From: GWC2-37-13 sp964564535
GTDB lineage: Bacteria; Patescibacteriota; Microgenomatia; UBA1406; GWC2-37-13
Length of the DNA: 10,204 nt
Assembly (NCBI GenBank): GCA_964564535.1
Contig: CAZMBH010000033.1
Coordinates: 1-10,204, forward strand
Direction: 5' to 3'
Shown: in pieces, positions 7,318 to 10,204 of the stretch
Numbering within the stretch: the first letter of the stretch is position 1
Layout: every line of letters starts with the position of its first letter
Made by a program: the position numbers and the translations under genes
The notes under the pieces: generated by a model
The model's input: only the letters and a program-made list of their open reading frames with translations
Database searches by the model: none
What the model was told of the DNA's origin: nothing

Positions 7318-7716
7318 ATGAAGAAAATATTTAGAATGATAATTTTTTCCGGAGTGGCAATATTCCTTACTGCCCTTTGGAACAAGGGTTTTGTTATTAA
7401 GTCAGACCCAATTATCTATCTGAAAGTCGCTTTAATAATCGCCGCCGTTTTTTATTTAGTCGCACCTGTAAGCAAAATGGTTCTCCTACCTTTAAACATC
7501 CTGACTTTTGGACTTATTTCAGTAATATTTTATTCGGTAATTTTTTATCTTTTATTAAACCGATTTAACCTAATTAACATTAAAGATTGGGTTTTTCCCG
7601 GTGCAAAAATATTAGGAATAGAATTAACAAAAATAAAATTTTCTTCTACTGCCAATATATTTGTTTCCTCTCTTTCGATTTCTACCATTATTAATTTTTT
7701 AGAAAAAATATTATGA
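7318..7716 (+). CDS. Small membrane protein, phage holin IV-like (PF04020) family
   Basis: The 132-residue protein is almost entirely hydrophobic, with about four membrane segments (residues about 5-21, 32-51, 56-80 and 113-130). The pattern APVSKMVLLPLNILTFGLISVIFYSVIFYLLL, read in parts, resembles the central P-L-LPL--LTFGL motif of the YvlD / 'mycobacterial 4 TMS phage holin' family. This family is widespread in bacterial chromosomes and mostly of unknown function, so the name does not imply a prophage. ATG 7318 (MKKIFRMIIF) is preferred over an in-frame GTG at 7240: the extra 26 residues would be encoded by the hairpin leader and are not membrane-like, and 132 aa fits the family. The stop overlaps the secG start (ATGA, 7713-7716), implying coupled translation. 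Its placement beside secG suggests a membrane role, but this is only inference. Confidence 0.65.
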   Translation: MKKIFRMIIFSGVAIFLTALWNKGFVIKSDPIIYLKVALIIAAVFYLVAPVSKMVLLPLNILTFGLISVIFYSVIFYLLLNRFNLINIKDWVFPGAKILGIELTKIKFSSTANIFVSSLSISTIINFLEKIL

Positions 7717-7931
7717 AGAATTTTCTTTTAGTTCTCAATATCATTTTTAGTGTTTTAATCGTTGTATTTATTTTAATTCAAGGAAGAGGTGCCGGTTTAG
7801 GAAGTGCCTGGGGCGGCGGCGGAGAAATGTTCCAGACGCGGCGGGGAATGGAAAAAATTATTCTTTGGTTGACGACAATCTTTATCATTATTTTTTTGGT
7901 GGTTTCATTGATTAATCTTTTTGTTAAATGA
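7713..7931 (+). CDS. secG: Preprotein translocase subunit SecG
   Basis: SecG is the small accessory subunit of the SecYEG channel that aids SecA-driven protein export across the cytoplasmic membrane. The 72-residue product has the family layout: a first transmembrane helix (about 5-22), the hallmark IQGRGAGLGSAWGGGG loop (22-37), then a second helix (about 49-68) and a very short tail. Length is normal for the family (about 70-80 in most small forms). The start overlaps the upstream stop by 4 bp, and the stop overlaps the next start as ATGA at 7928-7931, so it is the middle gene of a coupled trio. No Shine-Dalgarno is evident, consistent with reinitiation. Its products' neighbours, an anchored binding protein and a membrane protein, are likely Sec/YidC clients. 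Confidence 0.95.
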   Translation: MKNFLLVLNIIFSVLIVVFILIQGRGAGLGSAWGGGGEMFQTRRGMEKIILWLTTIFIIIFLVVSLINLFVK

Positions 7932-9283
7932 ACAAGAAAGCTTTCCGATATTATTATTGGTTGCTGTTGGAATTTATTAAAAAATATTCCCGGCTGATTT
8001 TGATGAGTTTTTTTATCGGCTTTATCAGTCTTATCGGGTTTCTATCGGTATCTCCATATTTAAAATTAATTTTCAATAAACAGGAAGTAATTGGATTGGT
8101 CGGTAGGTACGATTTTACCAATCTCCCTGATGAAATAATGACAAAAGTTTCCAATGGTTTAGTAACGATCAGTGAAAAAGGGGAAATAATTCCGGTTCTG
8201 GCAAATTCCTGGGAGGTAAAGGACGGGGGAAAGCAGTACCGTTTTTATTTAAAAAATAACCTGCTTTGGAATGATGATAAAAAATTTACAACCGAGGACG
8301 TAAATTATAAATTTACTGATGTAGAGATAAAGTCAGTTGACAAGAATGTTCTGGATTTTTATCTAAGCAAGCCGTTGGGAATTTTTCCAACCTTTTTAAA
8401 TAAACCTCTAATCAGGTCTCCCTTGATCGGGATCGCTGGATTTTACAAACTGGGAAAATATAGAATTTCCAGCGGATATTTAATTGAATTGACTCTTGTT
8501 CCAAACACAAAGGATTTATTGACCGTTAAATACAAGTTTTATGATAATGAATCTGATCTAGTAACAGCATATAAAAAGGGAGAAATTAATAAAATGACTT
8601 TAACAAAAAAATCGGTTGCCGATACTTTTATAAACTGGAAAAACAGTCAGATTGTTAAGTCAGTCGATTATACCCGGTTATTAACTTTATTTTTTAATAA
8701 TCAGGAGAAACTTTTTGAAAATAAGGATATTAAAGATGCCTTTGCCATGATGATCGACTATCAGAATATTTCTGATTTTGGTGAGGTTGCCCGAGGACCA
8801 ATACCTCCAACTTTGTGGGCTTACAATTCAAATCTCAAAACAAACACCTATGATATTGATACGGCAACAAAAATTATTAAAAATGCCATAACTGCTTCAG
8901 AATCTGCTCAATTAAATCTGTTAACATCGTATGACTATTATGATGCGGCGGATAACATAGTGGGAGAAATAAAAAAAACCGGTTTAAAGGTGGACATCAA
9001 TATGATTTCCTACGATCGTCCGGATAAATTTGATCTGCTGCTAGTTTTCTGGAAAGTTCCCAAAGATCCGGATCAGTATTATTTTTGGCATTCGACCCAA
9101 AAAGAGGGAAATATCAGTAACTATAAAAACGTTAAGATTGATAAGCTACTTGAAGATGGTAGGTCAACAATCAATATCGACGAAAGAAGCAATTTTTATC
9201 AGGAGTTTCAAAAAATCATCCAAGACGACCCTCCAGCATTGTTCTTATACTATCCCTACGTTTACACGATTAAGCGTAAATGA
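7928..9283 (+). CDS. Family-5 extracellular solute-binding protein (OppA/DppA-like), membrane-anchored
   Basis: The 451-residue protein resembles peptide/nickel-type ABC substrate-binding proteins (SBP_bac_5). Diagnostic stretches are PVLANSWEVKDGGKQYRFYLK, read as LA(N/E)SWEV plus aromatic, then LLWNDDKKFTTEDVNYKF, and near the end DPDQYYFWHS, NYKNVKIDKLLEDGR and ALFLYYPYVY. There is no lipobox; instead a cytoplasmic basic start and one hydrophobic helix (about 22-42) predict an N-terminal anchor with the domain outside. It is shorter than canonical OppA (about 530-550), both after the FTTEDV motif and at the C-terminus, which stops right after YVYTIKRK. No permease or ATPase gene is nearby, so its transporter, if any, is encoded elsewhere. 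ATG 7928 overlaps the secG stop. The TGA stop is part of the TGATATAAT promoter element for the tRNA. Family assignment is firm, ligand unknown. Confidence 0.85.
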   Translation: MNKKAFRYYYWLLLEFIKKYSRLILMSFFIGFISLIGFLSVSPYLKLIFNKQEVIGLVGRYDFTNLPDEIMTKVSNGLVTISEKGEIIPVLANSWEVKDGGKQYRFYLKNNLLWNDDKKFTTEDVNYKFTDVEIKSVDKNVLDFYLSKPLGIFPTFLNKPLIRSPLIGIAGFYKLGKYRISSGYLIELTLVPNTKDLLTVKYKFYDNESDLVTAYKKGEINKMTLTKKSVADTFINWKNSQIVKSVDYTRLLTLFFNNQEKLFENKDIKDAFAMMIDYQNISDFGEVARGPIPPTLWAYNSNLKTNTYDIDTATKIIKNAITASESAQLNLLTSYDYYDAADNIVGEIKKTGLKVDINMISYDRPDKFDLLLVFWKVPKDPDQYYFWHSTQKEGNISNYKNVKIDKLLEDGRSTINIDERSNFYQEFQKIIQDDPPALFLYYPYVYTIKRK

Positions 9284-9289
9284 TATAAT
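9261..9289 (+). promoter_or_regulatory. Strong sigma70-type promoter for tRNA-Leu
   Basis: TTTACA (9261-9266, five of six to TTGACA) is followed by a 17-bp spacer and a perfect TATAAT (9284-9289). TG at 9281-9282 makes it an extended -10 as well. Both boxes lie in or next to the 3' end of the substrate-binding protein gene, whose TGA stop provides the TG. Transcription should begin near 9296, about 50 nt before the mature tRNA end, so 5' processing by RNase P is expected. Confidence 0.8.
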
Positions 9290-9345
9290 AAAATTCATCG
9301 CGGCGTGCCTCTAAAAGTGAATACATCGGTTTTGTCCCAGGAATA

Positions 9346-9428
9346 GTCGGGGTGGCGAAATGGTATACGCGCTAGCTTGAGGGGCTAGTGGTCGCAAGAC
9401 TGTGGAGGTTCAAGTCCTCTCCCCGACA
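9346..9428 (+). tRNA. tRNA-Leu (anticodon GAG)
   Basis: The 83-nt cloverleaf has a 7-bp acceptor stem GTCGGGG (9346-9352) with CCCCGAC (9421-9427) and discriminator A at 9428. The anticodon stem CTAGC/GCTAG (9372-9376, 9384-9388) encloses loop TTGAGGG, giving anticodon GAG (9379-9381), which reads CUC and CUU leucine codons. A long variable arm with GTC-GCAA-GAC marks a class II tRNA, fitting leucine. The T arm GGAGG-TTCAAGT-CCTCT pairs well apart from one G-U. CCA is not encoded, so the cell must add it with a nucleotidyltransferase. A clear promoter lies upstream, and a protein gene starts only 14 bp downstream. Confidence 0.97.
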
Positions 9429-9442
9429 CTTAAATTGAAAAT

Positions 9443-10003
9443 ATGAAAAGAAATATTTTTATTTTCCACGGAACTGGAGGCAGTCCTGAAGGAAACTGGT
9501 TCCCTTGGCTAAAAAAAGAATTAGAAGAAAAAGGGGATAACATAATCATACCTAGGTTTCCAACTCCTGTTGGTCAGTCTTTAGAATCTTGGCTAAAAGT
9601 ATTAAAACAATATAAAGAATATATAAATAAAGATACTATTTTTGTCGGTCACAGTTTGGGAGGAATGTTTTTATTGAAAGTCCTTGAACAATTAAATCAC
9701 AACGTTTACGCTGCTTTTTTTGTTTCTGCCCCAGTTGGAGTAAAGCCGATTAAATATTATGATAGTGATTATGCTTTTACTCACTTTATTTTTAATTGGC
9801 CCGAAATTATTAAAAAAGCGAAAATATTCACAGTCTATCATTCAGATGACGATCCGTATGTAAGCTTAGGAAATGGTAAAGAATTAGCAAAACAATTAGG
9901 AATTAAGCTTACTTTTATCCCAAAGGCTGGACATTTAAACGCAGAAAGCGGATGGACAAGATTTGATAAACTCCTTCAAGATATTAAAAAGTTACTAAAT
10001 TGA
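9443..10003 (+). CDS. RBBP9/YdeN-family alpha/beta serine hydrolase
   Basis: The 186-residue protein matches the length and layout of the RBBP9/YdeN hydrolases. An N-terminal strand IFIFHGTGGSPEGNW is followed by the nucleophile elbow GHSLGG with Ser71. The acid is in HSDDDPYV (Asp136 or Asp137 most likely) and the base is His164 in AGHLNAESGW. Family members are small soluble serine hydrolases or esterases of poorly defined substrate. No signal peptide or membrane helix is seen, so it is cytoplasmic. The ATG begins 14 bp after the tRNA with no Shine-Dalgarno (ACTTAAATTGAAAAT... leader type). There is no separate promoter in the gap, so it probably shares the tRNA-Leu transcript. The catalytic triad is complete, so an active enzyme is expected; the true substrate cannot be inferred. 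Confidence 0.9.
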   Translation: MKRNIFIFHGTGGSPEGNWFPWLKKELEEKGDNIIIPRFPTPVGQSLESWLKVLKQYKEYINKDTIFVGHSLGGMFLLKVLEQLNHNVYAAFFVSAPVGVKPIKYYDSDYAFTHFIFNWPEIIKKAKIFTVYHSDDDPYVSLGNGKELAKQLGIKLTFIPKAGHLNAESGWTRFDKLLQDIKKLLN

Positions 10004-10021
10004 ATTAAAAGGCTTTTTATT

Positions 10022-10204
10022 ATGTGTCCGGCGTGCATAATTACTATTGGTGGTGGTTTATTAATAGCTAAAAAAGTTGGAGTTAATGACCTTTTGTTTA
10101 TCGGATTAGTGGCAATTATTTTTTCATTTTTGGCAGATGTACTTTTAAGAAAAATTAATCACGGAAAAGTGTTTTTTCCTTATCAAAGAATTATTATGTC
10201 CTTG
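10022..10204 (+). CDS. Small CPxC membrane protein, N-terminal part (3' end outside window)
   Basis: An ATG at 10022 opens a frame of 61 codons that runs off the right edge without a stop. The start reads MCPACIITIGGGLLIAKK, followed by a hydrophobic stretch (about residues 24-42, LLFIGLVAIIFSFLADVLL) and a basic segment. AAAAGG at 10007-10012, 9 nt before the ATG, is one of the few plausible Shine-Dalgarno sites in the window and supports this start. Small membrane proteins beginning MCPxC are, as I recall, frequent hypothetical genes in CPR bacteria and related environmental genomes. The CxxC could bind a metal or be redox-active. Function unknown. Confidence 0.6.
   Translation, partial: MCPACIITIGGGLLIAKKVGVNDLLFIGLVAIIFSFLADVLLRKINHGKVFFPYQRIIMSL

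Noticed and set aside
7318..7716. Evidence of a prophage from the holin-like gene
   Set aside because: The PF04020 family is common in ordinary chromosomes, and no lysin, capsid, integrase or other phage gene is present.
464..8154. Short open frames on the - strand inside uvrB, uvrA, the transglutaminase-like gene, uvrC and the binding protein gene
   Set aside because: Each lies opposite a well-identified gene and has no recognisable motif. One includes the uvrB palindrome read in reverse.
7714..9283. TGA recoded as glycine (genetic code 25)
   Set aside because: TGA closes several genes at natural ends with ATGA overlaps (7714-7716, 7929-7931), and at 10001-10003. Gly is encoded by GGN throughout.
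10007..10018. AAAAGGCTTTTT as a terminator after the hydrolase
   Set aside because: The stem is short and AT-rich, and the loop would be too small. The AAAAGG part is better explained as a Shine-Dalgarno for the next ATG.

Overview
The window is a compact, AT-rich bacterial segment with every recognisable gene on the + strand. It most resembles a Candidate Phyla Radiation (Patescibacteria) genome, perhaps of the Microgenomates group. The grounds are short or overlapping gene junctions, few clear Shine-Dalgarno sites, shortened versions of standard proteins (UvrC, the substrate-binding protein), a tRNA without encoded CCA, and a GC-rich palindrome in uvrB encoding the peptide PSFAKASEG, of a type I associate with CPR genomes. 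The lineage is inference. TGA is used as an ordinary stop at several overlapping junctions, so the TGA-to-Gly code of Gracilibacteria and Absconditabacteria does not fit.

Layout: (1) 3-7198 is a nucleotide excision repair cluster: the 3' part of uvrB, complete uvrA, an exported and membrane-anchored transglutaminase-like protein, and a short uvrC without the C-terminal helix-hairpin-helix region. (2) 7191-9283 is a membrane and secretion cluster. An extended -10 promoter overlapping the uvrC stop is followed by a structured leader, a small four-helix membrane protein resembling the phage holin IV family (PF04020), secG, and a membrane-anchored family-5 substrate-binding protein. The last three genes are joined by ATGA overlaps. 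(3) 9261-10003 holds a strong promoter, tRNA-Leu(GAG), and an RBBP9/YdeN-type serine hydrolase only 14 bp behind the tRNA. (4) 10022 to the end is the start of a small CPxC membrane protein cut by the window edge.

UvrA and UvrB find and verify DNA damage and UvrC makes both incisions, so the cluster supplies the lesion-recognition and incision proteins of bacterial excision repair. The transglutaminase-like gene between uvrA and uvrC has no known role in repair and is the main oddity of the operon. Other points of interest are GC-rich palindromes kept in frame inside uvrB and uvrA, a third hairpin in the holin-like gene leader, a direct repeat forming the uvrA/transglutaminase junction, and the tRNA-mRNA arrangement. 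I see no CRISPR array, transposase, prophage module or defence system. The content is mostly core genes with lineage-specific modifications.
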